From contig NZ_JAWDKD010000015.1 of assembly GCF_032714475.1 (NCBI RefSeq), positions 62,001 to 126,000 on the forward strand: a stretch of DNA of 64,000 nucleotides, read 5' to 3'. Position 1 is the stretch's first letter. The number at the start of each line of letters is the position of its first letter. The stretch is from Methanolapillus africanus. GTDB lineage: Archaea > Halobacteriota > Methanosarcinia > Methanosarcinales > Methanosarcinaceae. Shown here piece after piece: positions 50,748 to 60,282 of the stretch. The translations under genes and the position numbers were made by a program. The notes below the pieces were generated by a model. It was not told where the DNA came from and made no database searches. It saw only the letters and a program-made list of their open reading frames with translations.

Positions 50748-51512
50748 ATGGAGAAAAAAACAAAACAAATTATCCTTTTCGCTGCTACCGCTATTTTGGT
50801 TGTTGCACTTGCGGCAGCTGCAATGTATCTTATATCTCAAAACAACTCAGCTGATTCCAACGGGATTCAAAATTCAAGTTCAAATCAAACACTTGAATCC
50901 GTCACAAAAACCAATGACAATATTAATTATTCATATCTGAGGGGCGGAACTCGAATTGTCCGGCAATTTGATCCGAACGATTTTGTCTCTCGACCACATG
51001 TGACGTACCCACCAGAGTCTGCGCCGCCTTGGACGGAAAAAGGAATCATGGATGACGCGGATTTGATTGTTCGGGGAACGGTTGTTCAAGTTCAGCCGGA
51101 CCGATGGGACACGCCGGACGGGACCAGCCCGGTCATTCGAACGCCGAATTTCTTTTCAGTCCGGGGTGAAATTTACCACTTGATTGTCGTTGACGTGGAA
51201 GAAGTTTACAAAGGAGAATTGAAAGGCGCCGTTGACGGAAAAATTTACATTCGGCAAATGGGCGGCGCCGACGACGGCGTTTCTATGGATGTTGGACTTC
51301 CGGATTACCGGGAGAATGAATCGGTTATTTTGTGTTTGACAGTTCTTCCGGAAATTCAAAATCAAGCGGAATCCGTTCATTATAATGGGAATCCCGGTGG
51401 CGTTTTTTTCGTTGTGAATGAAACGACATGTGTGAACGGGTATAATCAAAAAGCAAATTTAGAAGAAGTTTTTGTTCTTCTTAATGTTTCCAATCCGTAC
51501 GTTCAATTTTAA
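50748..51512 (+). CDS. Secreted/membrane-anchored GTVKE domain protein
   Basis: A 254-residue product. The N-terminal hydrophobic segment (IILFAATAILVVALAAAAMY) has no lipobox Cys, so it is probably an uncleaved anchor or a plain signal peptide. The domain (about 90-235) has ADLIVRGTVVQVQPDRWDTPDG, IVVDVEEVYKGELKGAVDGK, YIRQMGGADDGVSM and ENESVILCLTVLPE, closest to the domain fused to the neighbouring protease. GAGGAGG precedes the start. Function unknown; it is divergent from the protease gene, with only leader repeat and promoter between. Confidence 0.85.
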   Translation: MEKKTKQIILFAATAILVVALAAAAMYLISQNNSADSNGIQNSSSNQTLESVTKTNDNINYSYLRGGTRIVRQFDPNDFVSRPHVTYPPESAPPWTEKGIMDDADLIVRGTVVQVQPDRWDTPDGTSPVIRTPNFFSVRGEIYHLIVVDVEEVYKGELKGAVDGKIYIRQMGGADDGVSMDVGLPDYRENESVILCLTVLPEIQNQAESVHYNGNPGGVFFVVNETTCVNGYNQKANLEEVFVLLNVSNPYVQF

Positions 51513-51565
51513 TTGATGAAAAATTAAAAATCAAGGTTGAATTTGGTTGACATCATCAAAAATGA

Positions 51566-51583
51566 TTGCCATAACGCGCGCGC
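51566..51583 (+). repeat. TAACGCGCGCG motif, copy n (solitary)
   Basis: TTGCCATAACGCGCGCGC between two convergent genes, 54 bases past the stop of the plus-strand gene and 108 before the nrdD stop. The terminator of nrdD is next to it. Confidence 0.75.
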
Positions 51584-51632
51584 CGGCGCCAAAAACTCAA
51601 AAAAATAATACAGTTCCCGCAATCAAAAAAAA

Positions 51633-51666
51633 GAGTTTGAGGGGGCAGTCTAAAACCCTCAAACTC
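51633..51666 (-). terminator. Terminator of nrdD
   Basis: Perfect 11-bp inverted repeat GAGTTTGAGGG / CCCTCAAACTC with a 12-base loop and A/T flanks, 25 bases past the nrdD stop. Confidence 0.75.
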
Positions 51667-51690
51667 TTTTGGTTGGGCTGTCGGGTCCTT

Positions 51691-54009
51691 TCAGACCTTC
51701 ATGTTTCTCGGGTCGACGCGTGTCCGGTCAACCAATTCTTGTTTTTTGCCGGCATTCCAGCCGTTCACGGATTGGAGGTATCCTGTGATTCTTGACAAGT
51801 GGTCAATATTTCCGGAACCGCACTTCGGGCAGCATTCTTTGATGCCGGAAGCCACGTATCCTTCGTCTTTACAAACGGTGATGTCGCGTGTGAAGGCGAA
51901 ATATCCGGTGTGGGTGTTCTTGGCGATGTGCATGGCCATCTCCTGAAGTCCTTGCGGATCCGGGTTTCCTTCGCCGAGCCAGATGTGGAGGATGTTTCCG
52001 CCGTCAACGATCGGGAAGAAGGTTTGTTCAACATTGATTCTTTCAATAATGGAGATGTCGGCGCTCGGCGGGACGTGGGTGCCGTTGGTGTAATACACCG
52101 GAAGATCTTTTCCACTGCCGTTGGCAAGTTCGCGCTTGGCCAATTCCACGTCGCCGTTCATGTTGCATTCGGCTTTTCCGGCGTATTCCGGATGAAGGAG
52201 GTCGGAAACCGCAAAGCGCTGGGCGGTGGTTTCGGCCGGCGTTCTTGCAAGGGCGATTTCGATGCCGTTTTCCTGAGACAACTTTTGAGCGTACATTTTC
52301 ATTTCGTACATGACGCGGATGGCGAATTTGTAGGAATCTTTGGATTCGTAAATGGAGCTGCCGGTGTGGTATTGGACCATTTCGTTGATGCCGACGACGC
52401 CGATGGTGTAAACCAGGCTGTCGAAATCGACGGCGATGGCGCCTTTTTCGCCGGTGTTCGGGTCTTTGGGCGTCATGGCGGCAAACGGAATCCGGTTGCA
52501 GTCCAAGAGGTGGTCCATCCACTTCTTTTTGACGCGGAAGACTTCGATGGATTTTGCCATCAGGTATTTGAGTTCCTCAAAGAGCTTTTCATCATCGTGC
52601 TCGGCTTTGTAAGCGGCGCGCGGGCAGTTGAGGGACATAACCATCCAGGAGCCCATGGAGAAGTGTTTTCCGTCCCGGAAGTAGAGTTTGTCGTCAAATT
52701 CGCTGTCGTCGGTCGGGTTGGCGGAGAACTGGTAGGCGCAGCACTGGTAGCAGCTGATGCCTTCGCCGGCGCCGCGGTATTCCGGAATCTGGTTGTCGAA
52801 ATACGGGGTGCCGAACTTGGCGGCCAATTCAAAGGTCAAGCGGTAGAGGTCGTTGTAAGACAAAACGTCCGGGTTGGCTCTGTTGAAAGTTTCGTCTTCT
52901 TCCATGAAGTCGGGTTCGATGGAGATTTCCGGTTTCGGGAAGCTGAACGGCTTTCCCCAGGCGTCGCCTTTCAGCATAACGACCATGAGGGCGCGGAATC
53001 CTTTGCGGACTTCTTTTTCGAGTTCGCCGTATTTCCAGACTTTTGTGCCGTGTTCGCCGTCCCAGACTTTTCCCATGGCAACGACCGGCTTGTCTTTCCA
53101 GAGTTTCGGAATGCCGGGGGACAACTGAACGGACGAGAAGACCGTTTGTCCGCCGCGGGCGCACATCATTTGCATCATTTCGTACACGAACATCTGCATG
53201 AGCTGTTCGAGTTCCTTGTCGGTTTTGCCGACAAAGTACGGGGCGAGGAAGGTCAGGAAGTTATAGAATCCCTGGCCGCCGGCAAAGTTGGTTTGGGCGG
53301 ATCCCATCACTTTCACGGCGTGAAGGATCGCCACTTCGGCGTTCATGGCGGGTCCGGCCACACTGGACTGGACGCCGACGCCGTCGGGCATCAAACCGTA
53401 GTAGAAGAAATACCGAAGGTCCCAGTCTTGACAGAACGGGCGGGTGCCGAAGTATTCCAAGTCGTGGATGTGGAAGTCGCCGTTCAAGTGAAGGTCGGCG
53501 AGGTTGCCGGGCATCAAGAGAAGGTTTTGTTCCTTGGACATCTTGTCGGCCTTTTTCTTGTGCGACGTTTCGGCGTTGTCGAGTTGGTTGGCGTTGTCGT
53601 GGGACTCGAATCCGAGACCGGAGTCGATTTCGCAGGAGTCGTAAACGGAAGCGCCGACACGGGTCATGATGTTGCGCCATTCGGTGTGGCCGCGTTCGAG
53701 GAGGACGCAGTTAACGATTTCACGGACCAGCGGACCGGAGAGGAATTTCAAATTCATTTTTCGGATGCGGGCTTCGGCGTCTTTGGCGATGTCGTTGGCT
53801 TCATCGCGGGTGATTCCGGGGACGCTGTAGAAACGCTCGGCGAGCTGGGTTTCTTTCATCAATTGCTTGACGATTTCATTCCGGTCCCAGTCAAGCATGT
53901 ATCCGCTTGTCGTTCTGACTTTCGGCATGGTGGAAATCGTGCTCCCGTCGAATGTCTGCTGGACTTGCTTCGGAAGCTTATCTCCATTGTTGTTAAGATC
54001 GATTGACAT
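51691..54009 (-). CDS. nrdD: Anaerobic (class III) ribonucleoside-triphosphate reductase
   Basis: Oxygen-sensitive glycyl-radical enzyme making dNTPs. The 772-residue product has an N-terminal ATP-cone (about 30-120, starting MPKVRTTSGYMLDWDRNEIV), the catalytic barrel, and a C-terminal glycyl-radical loop SRITGYLQSV with the radical Gly at about 743. A C-terminal zinc site holds CCPKC. The activase NrdG is not in the window. A glutaredoxin-like gene (54058-54309) is just upstream and likely cotranscribed. TTTTCCTCTTTT on the plus strand gives a GAGGAAAA ribosome-binding site. Confidence 0.96.
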   Translation of the reverse strand: MSIDLNNNGDKLPKQVQQTFDGSTISTMPKVRTTSGYMLDWDRNEIVKQLMKETQLAERFYSVPGITRDEANDIAKDAEARIRKMNLKFLSGPLVREIVNCVLLERGHTEWRNIMTRVGASVYDSCEIDSGLGFESHDNANQLDNAETSHKKKADKMSKEQNLLLMPGNLADLHLNGDFHIHDLEYFGTRPFCQDWDLRYFFYYGLMPDGVGVQSSVAGPAMNAEVAILHAVKVMGSAQTNFAGGQGFYNFLTFLAPYFVGKTDKELEQLMQMFVYEMMQMMCARGGQTVFSSVQLSPGIPKLWKDKPVVAMGKVWDGEHGTKVWKYGELEKEVRKGFRALMVVMLKGDAWGKPFSFPKPEISIEPDFMEEDETFNRANPDVLSYNDLYRLTFELAAKFGTPYFDNQIPEYRGAGEGISCYQCCAYQFSANPTDDSEFDDKLYFRDGKHFSMGSWMVMSLNCPRAAYKAEHDDEKLFEELKYLMAKSIEVFRVKKKWMDHLLDCNRIPFAAMTPKDPNTGEKGAIAVDFDSLVYTIGVVGINEMVQYHTGSSIYESKDSYKFAIRVMYEMKMYAQKLSQENGIEIALARTPAETTAQRFAVSDLLHPEYAGKAECNMNGDVELAKRELANGSGKDLPVYYTNGTHVPPSADISIIERINVEQTFFPIVDGGNILHIWLGEGNPDPQGLQEMAMHIAKNTHTGYFAFTRDITVCKDEGYVASGIKECCPKCGSGNIDHLSRITGYLQSVNGWNAGKKQELVDRTRVDPRNMKV

Positions 54010-54057
54010 TTTTTTCCTCTTTTGAATTGATGTATATTGTTGATGTTGAATGACTGA

Positions 54058-54309
54058 TCAGAGTAAGGGTTGAATGTTTTGTTCGTTGACGTCGCTGCCG
54101 GTAAAGATGTCTTTGTAGGTCAGGAATTTGCTGTCGATTTGAAGGACCGGGGCCACATTGGTGAAGATGTTGTTCATGGCCAGTTCCGTGAGCGCGTCCG
54201 GGGTTCCCATGTTCATTTCTTCAAAGGAAACATTTTTTTCACTCAAGTATTTTTTAAGGATTTTGCATTTCGGGCAAACGTCGGTGGTGTAAACGATCAC
54301 TTTTGTCAT
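54058..54309 (-). CDS. Glutaredoxin-like protein (NrdH-type)
   Basis: An 83-residue thioredoxin-fold protein with the redox motif CPKC (Cys13, Cys16 in TTDVCPKCKILKKYL) and the cis-Pro region VAPVLQID. Its place 48 bases before nrdD suggests it supplies electrons for ribonucleotide reduction. The class III enzyme often uses formate or thioredoxin; which donor is used here is inference. Confidence 0.9.
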   Translation of the reverse strand: MTKVIVYTTDVCPKCKILKKYLSEKNVSFEEMNMGTPDALTELAMNNIFTNVAPVLQIDSKFLTYKDIFTGSDVNEQNIQPLL

Positions 54310-55040
54310 GGAAATCTTCCTGGTTATGTATGTATAATTAGGATGGGTATGTAGGGTGTAAGTAAAGGTGTGAAGGATGGGAGGAGATGCGGTGGTGATG
54401 GATGAAATTGCCGTTTGTGATTTAGGATTGATTTGTGGTGTGAAAGAGTGTCCGATTCGGACATGGCGAAGATCTTTTTATTGGATTCTGTTTTGGATGA
54501 AGGATCTTTGATGGATTTTGGATAAATTCGGCAATTTCATCGGGCGGAATTTACTTCGTAAGGTAAAACATAGTAATCCGTTTGTCGTTTAATAAGCTTT
54601 ATTCGAATCACGTTTGTATCCAAACCTATAATCGTGTGTGGTGAACATTGCGCCTTTGTATACAAACTATATCGCTTGTTTATATACTTTGATTCGTATA
54701 ACCTTTGATTATATTGATAAACAACTTGGTCATAAATTCTATTGATAATTATTTCTAATAAATTAATAAATTTATATTTTGACTGTTTAATAAATGTCTA
54801 TAAAATTTTACAGGCCCCAATTATTTCAAATATTTTTATGGTTTTGATTTTTATTTGATTTTTTTCAATTTTAGCTTTTATTTTTGATTAAATGGAGATG
54901 AAATTTTTGAGTCACGGCATTTTTGCCCCTCTTTCATTTAAAACGCAATCGGGTGGATGGAACGTAATATTGTCCCATTTTTAGGTGTTTTTTGCGATTT
55001 TACATAGTTTCTCCTCAGTTCTCTCAAATTTCCGGCGAGA
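54310..55040 (-). promoter_or_regulatory. Long AT-rich region upstream of nrdH-nrdD
   Basis: A 731-base stretch that must hold the nrdH-nrdD promoter. Notable are GTATACAAACTATATC and GTTTATATACTTTG (about 54658-54693), TATA-like, and repeated TTTGATTCG/CGTATAACC pieces. No gene; no copy of the dispersed motif. Its purpose beyond promoter function is not visible. Confidence 0.45.
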
Positions 55041-55194
55041 TTCTCCCTTATTATTCTCCATCTGTTCTCCCTTATTATTCTCCATCTGTTCTCCCTTACT
55101 GTTCTCTATTTTATTTCTCCATCTGTTCCCCCTTACTGTTCTCTATTTTATTTCTCCATCTGTTCCCCCTTACTGTTCTCTATTTTATTTCCCC
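55041..55194 (+). repeat. Tandem repeat, 24-nt then 37-nt units
   Basis: Two 24-nt units (55041-55064, 55065-55088; TTCTCCCTTATTATTCTCCA + TCTG) then three 37-nt units (55089-55125, 55126-55162, 55163-55194 truncated; TTCYCCCTTACTGTTCTCTA, then TTTTATTTCTCCATCTG). Confidence 0.9.
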
Positions 55195-55231
55195 ATTCAC
55201 TCATTGGCGTGAAACGCCAATGAGTGAATGG
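55193..55231. repeat. Perfect 18-bp hairpin
   Basis: Arms CCATTCACTCATTGGCGT and ACGCCAATGAGTGAATGG around GAA, at the right end of the tandem repeat and just before composite copy o. Its role is unknown; too far from any gene to be its terminator. Confidence 0.85.
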
Positions 55232-55254
55232 TGGTTATCGATCAGGAATGGATT

Positions 55255-55536
55255 GTTTCAGAACTGTAAAATTAACAACTGCAGGTGCAATCTGCAAAAT
55301 TAACAACTGCAGGTGCAAAACTGTAAAACTAGCAACTGCAGGTACAACTGCAAATTCTGATCTGTTCTGCGGTATCCGCAAAATACAGACGCAAAGCGTC
55401 TGATTTTGCGGGATGGTTTGCTTGATTTAGAATAGAAAATTACAATCCAATTTTATTGATTCAAAAAAAAATGTGTGCCTTAACGCGCGCGCATGCGGCC
55501 AGCAAAAAAGAAATGCGTCACAGTTTTCTGTAACAG
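55255..55536 (+). repeat. Composite intergenic element, copy o
   Basis: Short array with three ACAACTGCAGGTGCAA-like units (55270-55350), hairpin 55376-55412 (CAAAATACAGACGC/GCGTCTGATTTTG) followed by GGGATGGTTTGCTTG, spacer, 18-bp motif at 55475-55492 (GTGCCTTAACGCGCGCGC), then GCGGCCAGC and A-rich DNA, ending at the TYW1 3' end. Confidence 0.75.
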
Positions 55537-56502
55537 TTATTCAACTTGCGTCGTTTTTCCATCTTTCGACAAAACGACAACCCGGCTGGCTTCGGACTCG
55601 CCGGCAAATTGATATCCGGCCGCTTCGGCAATCTCGTTAGCAAACGCTCGAATTTCTTCTTGCTCAACCATGTTGGCGCGTTCCAGACGTAGTCGGGAAA
55701 ATCCGACGTGCATGTATGATTTGATTTCAACAAAATCGGGATTCGCTTGCTGAATCAAATTTGCAAATCCCATTGCGTCGGTCATGTTGTGGTTCCGGAC
55801 AACGGTGATTCGGACGGCGGTTCTCACGCCGGCTTCTTTCTTTTCCCGGAGCACGGCCAGCGATTCCATGACTTTGTTCCAAAGCGCCGGCGATTTCGGA
55901 CGGCAGACTTGGTTGTACATTTCTTCAGTTGTCGCGTCCAGGCTCATGTAAAGCTGGGACGGGAAAATCCGCCGAATCATGGCAGGGTTGGTGCCGTTGG
56001 TGACAACAAACGTCGTCATGCCGTTTTTCTCGAATTCCGTTATCAGTTCCGGCAAATATGGGTAAAAAGTCGGCTCGCCGGACAGGGAAATCGCGACGTT
56101 GGTCGGCGTTTTGGCTTCCGTATAATTCTCGGGAACGGCATTCGGCGATCCGCCAAAACCGGTGATCAATTTCTTTTGAGCTTTCAAACATTCTTGAACA
56201 ATCAGTTCCGGGCTGTCCCATTCGGTTGTCACGGGCGCGGCGACTTCCGTCGGGCGCCAGCAAAAAATGCATTCCTGATTGCATAGAAGCGTCGGCGTCA
56301 TTTGGAGGCAGCGGTGGGAAACCACGCCGTAAAAAGAGGATTTGTAACAAACGCCGGTTCCGTTCATGGAATTTTTAAGCCAGGCGCAGGTTTTGACGGC
56401 GGAATGGCGGCCGGCTTTGGCATAACCTTGGCGGCGCATGAGCTCGTCCATGGAAATTTCTTCCAGGGAATAGCTGAAATTAATTTTTTCGGGATTTTCC
56501 AT
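55537..56502 (-). CDS. taw1: tRNA 4-demethylwyosine synthase TYW1 (archaeal Taw1)
   Basis: Radical-SAM enzyme in wyosine synthesis at G37 of tRNA-Phe, adding a two-carbon unit from pyruvate. The 321-residue product has the radical SAM motif C-x3-C-x2-C (Cys74, Cys78, Cys81 in LLCNQECIFCWRP) and a second N-terminal cysteine set (Cys39, Cys52, Cys65) for the other cluster. It starts MENPEKINFSYSLEEISMDE. Archaeal form without the flavodoxin domain. No wyosine partner genes are adjacent. Confidence 0.93.
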   Translation of the reverse strand: MENPEKINFSYSLEEISMDELMRRQGYAKAGRHSAVKTCAWLKNSMNGTGVCYKSSFYGVVSHRCLQMTPTLLCNQECIFCWRPTEVAAPVTTEWDSPELIVQECLKAQKKLITGFGGSPNAVPENYTEAKTPTNVAISLSGEPTFYPYLPELITEFEKNGMTTFVVTNGTNPAMIRRIFPSQLYMSLDATTEEMYNQVCRPKSPALWNKVMESLAVLREKKEAGVRTAVRITVVRNHNMTDAMGFANLIQQANPDFVEIKSYMHVGFSRLRLERANMVEQEEIRAFANEIAEAAGYQFAGESEASRVVVLSKDGKTTQVE

Positions 56503-56594
56503 TCTTCCACCAAAATAAAAAAATCAAATAAAAAAATCAATAAATAAATAATAAATAGATTTGATAAAAATATCAAAATAAAAAGGACCGTATT

Positions 56595-57761
56595 TTAAAC
56601 GATCAAATAACGGTTGGCTCCAATGCCTTTTGAGGCTTCGACGCCGATGATGCTCGCGATTTCAAGGCCTTCGCCGCCGAGGTTCGCCAATTTGGAATAC
56701 AATTCTTCTTTGGAAATGTATTTTTCATTGCGGGTGCCGTCTTCCATTTGGATCTTGATGGAAATTTCGGTTTTGATCGCGCTTTTCCGGATACATTCGT
56801 TCACAATGGAACCGTATTGTCCGGCAATCACTTTCATGCAGTCGAAGATCAGATTGTTGGCAATCGCGTCGTCTTCGTCGATGAAGATTTCTTTGAGCTC
56901 AAAGGAGGAGACGTTCTTTTTGATGTAATCCATGATTTTTTCCGGGATTTTTTGAAGTTCGGCTTCCTCAATCAGGACCGACAGATCGGTGTCGGCGGTG
57001 ATGTCTTGACCGTCGTCAAAAATAGAAAAGTTGCCGTTTTTGCGGATAATCTTGACGATTCTTTTCTTGTTTTCAATTTCGAGCAGGAAATTGTACGGGT
57101 CGTCGTATTGAATATTTTGAACGAAATAGTCCGACAAATTACTGACGCGCGGCTTGTTTTCCTTCATAAAAATGCCGGTTTTGGCCATGTGCGGCACGTT
57201 GAGTTTGCCGAGCAGTTTTTGGACCGTCAGGCGCTCGTCATTGAAATGAAGCTGATAATTGTATTGGAGGCCGGAAACATAGCCAAAAAACATACCGGTC
57301 AAATTGTTTTGTTCCTGCGTGATCACGTAAGCGCGCTTCGCGCCGTAAACGCTGGAGACCAAAAACGGGCTGAGTGTTTTTAAAATCTCGATTTCTTTGC
57401 CTTTCACAAAAACGCCGGCGTCCTTCTTGATTTGATTGGTTTCAACTTCAAGCGCTTCCCGCGATTTTCGGATGTTTTTGTCGCACACCTCAATGATTTC
57501 AGCGACGCACGGTTTTAAAATTTCGATTTCTTCGCTGCCTTCATTCAGCGGCAGCGCGTGAAGCAAATCTTCTCTGAATTTATTCAAAACCGTCAGTCGG
57601 CGGTTCATGTGCGTCATGTTTTCCTTGTCCTCGTCCTTGCGCTCAATAATCGCGTTTTCGAGAGGCAGAACCTTTCCAAGGCATTCCACATAATTTTTTA
57701 AATCCTGAATAAAATCCCGTTGAACCGGAAGCTCCGTTCCGTCCTGATAGGTATAAATCAT
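56595..57761 (-). CDS. Hypothetical protein, possibly coiled-coil or nucleic-acid binding
   Basis: A 388-residue product with no domain I can name. The N-terminal ~130 residues are helical and charged (RKDEDKENMTHMNRRLTVLN; CDKNIRKSREALEVETNQIKK), the middle has mixed alpha/beta (GYVSGLQYNYQLHFNDERLT; KKRIVKIIRKNGNFSIFDDG), the C-terminal end GLEIASIIGVEASKGIGANR is conserved-looking. No signal peptide or membrane helix. It is a single gene, with TYW1 90 bases downstream in the same direction. Confidence 0.75.
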   Translation of the reverse strand: MIYTYQDGTELPVQRDFIQDLKNYVECLGKVLPLENAIIERKDEDKENMTHMNRRLTVLNKFREDLLHALPLNEGSEEIEILKPCVAEIIEVCDKNIRKSREALEVETNQIKKDAGVFVKGKEIEILKTLSPFLVSSVYGAKRAYVITQEQNNLTGMFFGYVSGLQYNYQLHFNDERLTVQKLLGKLNVPHMAKTGIFMKENKPRVSNLSDYFVQNIQYDDPYNFLLEIENKKRIVKIIRKNGNFSIFDDGQDITADTDLSVLIEEAELQKIPEKIMDYIKKNVSSFELKEIFIDEDDAIANNLIFDCMKVIAGQYGSIVNECIRKSAIKTEISIKIQMEDGTRNEKYISKEELYSKLANLGGEGLEIASIIGVEASKGIGANRYLIV

Positions 57762-58176
57762 AACAGCACCCGCTTTGATAATAATGCAATAATTGTCACA
57801 ATGATGAAGAATAAATTAAACAAGATTAAACTTAATGTTTATAATCGTTTCAGAGATATAAGAATTTTCAAGGCTTTTTTCTTTTATTATTTTATCTGTT
57901 TGATTGTCTGCTTAAATTGATTTTGAATCAGATTTACTTTCGTTTTTCATTGATTTCATCATTCGTTTTGTCACAATATTTTGTTACATTCGATTGTCTG
58001 TTTCTGAATTCGCCCCCCCTTTATTTATAAGGTCTTTAAAATCGGAGAGCATATTTGCATGTATCGGAAAAATGTGTCGCCGTAACGCGCGCGGCGGCGT
58101 TTCGCAAAAAAAGAAAAGAAGACTGTTGAAAGGGAAATCCCTTTCAATCAACACTACGTCACAGTAAATTGTGACG
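57762..58176 (+). repeat. Intergenic region with TAACGCGCGCG motif copy p and TyrRS terminators
   Basis: The 18-bp motif is at 58077-58094 (TCGCCGTAACGCGCGCGG, plus). Two hairpins lie between it and the tyrS stop: TTGAAAGGG/CCCTTTCAA (58126-58147) and ACGTCACA/TGTGACGT (58156-58177). The left part is AT-rich and should contain the promoter of the hypothetical gene. Confidence 0.7.
58126..58147 (-). terminator. Terminator hairpin of tyrS
   Basis: Perfect 9-bp arms TTGAAAGGG / CCCTTTCAA, loop AAAT, with T-rich minus-strand flank. A second 8-bp hairpin overlaps the tyrS stop. Confidence 0.6.
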
Positions 58177-59142
58177 TTACATTAAAACAGCCCGAACCGG
58201 GTCCAGAATCTCATTGAGGTATTTGTTGGCGGCCGTTTTCAGATCCATCGGGTGAATCTTTTCAGCAGCAAACGCCTCTCTGAGTTCATTGTAAGAATTG
58301 TAAGTGCTGTTTCCGCCGAATTTTTCCGGCTTTTCGATGACGATTTGGGTGTATCTCGGACAAATGTGGTATTTGAACAGTTCCAAAATCGGGTTTTGTT
58401 CGACGTCGCCTTGTTTGCAGTAAGCCTTTTTCAGTTTCTTTTCGATGTCTTCGGCACTGTCGTCGATGGAGATGAAATTGTCGTTAGAGGACGACATCTT
58501 GTTGCCGTCGAATCCCAAAATAATGGGCGTGTGGATGCAGACCGGCGTTTTGAATCCCAAATCTTTAAGGTGTTCGCGGGCCAGCATGTGGATTTTTCTT
58601 TGGTCCGTGCCGCCGACGGCGATGTCCACGTCCAGAAGTGCAATATCGAGGGATTGCATGATCGGGTAAACCAATTGGGAAACCATCGGGTTGTCCATGG
58701 CGCGGCCGACTTCGTCCATGCTGCGCGTCGCGCGGTTTAAGGTGACCGAGCGCGACATTTGAATGACGTTGAGCATGTATTCATGTCCCAGCTGGTAGTC
58801 GGAGCCGTAAACGAAACGGGTGTTTTCTTCTTTAAGACCGAGCGCGATAAAGCAGCGTTTGTTGTAGTCGGCGATTTTCCGGACTTCTTCAAACGTGCCT
58901 TTTTTGTTCAGGTACGCGTGAACGTCCGCCAAAAGAACCGTGATCTGGCAGCCGGCTTTTTGGAGGTCGAGCAGTTTGTTGACCGTGAGCACGTGTCCCA
59001 TGTGGATTTTGCCGCTCGGTTCGTAGCCGACGTAGGCTTTAGGCGCCGGATTTTTCTTAAAAAGTTCAACCAACTCTTCTTCGGTGACGACTTCGTCAAT
59101 GTTTCGTTTGATGAGTTCCATCTTTTCGGATTCGGATAACAT
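58177..59142 (-). CDS. tyrS: Tyrosyl-tRNA synthetase
   Basis: Class I synthetase, archaeal type. The 321-residue product has the HIGH-like motif KIHMGHVLT and the KMSKS-like motif GNKMSSSNDNF. Start 59142 (MLSESEKMELIKRN) follows GGAGC; the in-frame extension to 59223 is rejected. The motif copy q and the flavodoxin gene lie upstream. Archaeal TyrRS enzymes are 300-350 residues, as here. Confidence 0.95.
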   Translation of the reverse strand: MLSESEKMELIKRNIDEVVTEEELVELFKKNPAPKAYVGYEPSGKIHMGHVLTVNKLLDLQKAGCQITVLLADVHAYLNKKGTFEEVRKIADYNKRCFIALGLKEENTRFVYGSDYQLGHEYMLNVIQMSRSVTLNRATRSMDEVGRAMDNPMVSQLVYPIMQSLDIALLDVDIAVGGTDQRKIHMLAREHLKDLGFKTPVCIHTPIILGFDGNKMSSSNDNFISIDDSAEDIEKKLKKAYCKQGDVEQNPILELFKYHICPRYTQIVIEKPEKFGGNSTYNSYNELREAFAAEKIHPMDLKTAANKYLNEILDPVRAVLM

Positions 59143-59318
59143 AAAAAAGCTCCAAATTTGATTTTTTGTATCTGTTTTAAAGATGGATTCATAACTGACC
59201 GTTAGCATATAAATTTTGCTCAATTTTTTGCGGCTGCTTTTGAATTTTCAAGTGCTGTCGGTTGAAACGATTCTTTTTGAAAAATTGTGGCTGCTTTTTG
59301 CCGGTTTGGAAAAACGTG

Positions 59319-59336
59319 TCGCTGTAACGCGCGCGC
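59319..59336 (+). repeat. TAACGCGCGCG motif, copy q (solitary)
   Basis: TCGCTGTAACGCGCGCGC, followed by GCCGCCGG and A-rich DNA, 64 bases before the flavodoxin stop and 177 past the tyrS start. Confidence 0.75.
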
Positions 59337-59399
59337 CGCCGGCGGTGCAAAAAAATGAGATATAAAATAAAAATTAAAAAAGAAAAGAACAGAAAAATG

Positions 59400-59825
59400 T
59401 TACATTTCCGCCAACATTTTTCCGAATTCTTTGCAGCGGCCAACATCGTTTCCGACCGGTTCCAAGTTGACGATCAGTCCGTCGTTGAGAAGAGTGGCAC
59501 CGGCGGCTCTGACATCTTTTGCCCATTGCCGCATCCATTCGCCGTCGCCCCAATCGTACGATCCGAAAAGCCCTGTTTTTTTGCCGTTCAGCTTTCCCAT
59601 GACGGATTTCATGAACGGTTCAAATTCGTCTTCTTCCAAAATTTCATCGCCCATCGCGGAACATCCAAATGCGACGGCGTCCGCCTTTTCAACATCCGCC
59701 GGATTTGCGGCGGAAACTTCCTTCACGGTCACAGCAGCACCGGTTGCTGCGGCGCCTTCTTCAATGAGATGCGCCATTGCCTCCGTATTTCCGGTTCCGC
59801 TCCAATAAACGATTAACATGTTCAT
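59400..59825 (-). CDS. Flavodoxin
   Basis: The 141-residue product has the FMN phosphate loop WSGTGNTEAMA (about 8-18) and the later FGSYDWGDGEWM, the second FMN loop. Electron carrier for anaerobic redox. Start 59825 (MNMLIVYW) has AAGGATGTG upstream; the earlier frame start at 59849 is unlikely. Single gene. Confidence 0.92.
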   Translation of the reverse strand: MNMLIVYWSGTGNTEAMAHLIEEGAAATGAAVTVKEVSAANPADVEKADAVAFGCSAMGDEILEEDEFEPFMKSVMGKLNGKKTGLFGSYDWGDGEWMRQWAKDVRAAGATLLNDGLIVNLEPVGNDVGRCKEFGKMLAEM

Positions 59826-60027
59826 GATTTTCACATCCTTTTGTATCAAATCATACTGAATTCATGTATATATTAATTTCGTTTAGACGAATTTAATTCG
59901 CTATTACGAATACTCCGAGCAATAAAATCAGAACAAGAGGAATCAATCAAAATAAGTGAATTCAATAATAAAAAAGAAGATGTGTCAGCTTTGTGACACA
60001 AAATTTAAAAATCGAGAAGAGAACGAT

Positions 60028-60282
60028 TTATTCTTCTCTCTTTTGGAATTTGCGGATGACGTCCCGAATGAGGACGATGTCGGCTGCGGTCACAACCCAG
60101 CGGTACGGGATGATGACGCCTTCGCCGGCCACGTCAAAAACGTCTGTGTTGACCTGATTGGCAATGAGGCCGGAGACGGATTGACTTTCGACGTCAATGA
60201 TTAAATCGACAACTTTTCCGACATAAATACCGGTGACGGTATAGATGTCCAAACCAAAAAGTGAAGTAATTTCTGTTCGCAT
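60028..60282 (-). CDS. PRC-barrel domain protein
   Basis: An 84-residue single-domain protein: MRTEITSLFGLDIYTVTGIY, then VGKVVDLIIDVESQSVSGLIA and EGVIIPYRWVVTAADIVLI, the beta-barrel of the PRC family. Archaeal stand-alone PRC proteins have been linked to cell division (CdpB-type), though this copy is not proven to be one. GGCGAGAAC precedes the ATG. Confidence 0.88.
   Translation of the reverse strand: MRTEITSLFGLDIYTVTGIYVGKVVDLIIDVESQSVSGLIANQVNTDVFDVAGEGVIIPYRWVVTAADIVLIRDVIRKFQKREE

Noticed and set aside
51799..54006. 735-residue plus-strand frame opposite nrdD
   Set aside because: Exact antisense shadow of a well-supported enzyme; composition is driven by the codon use of the real gene.
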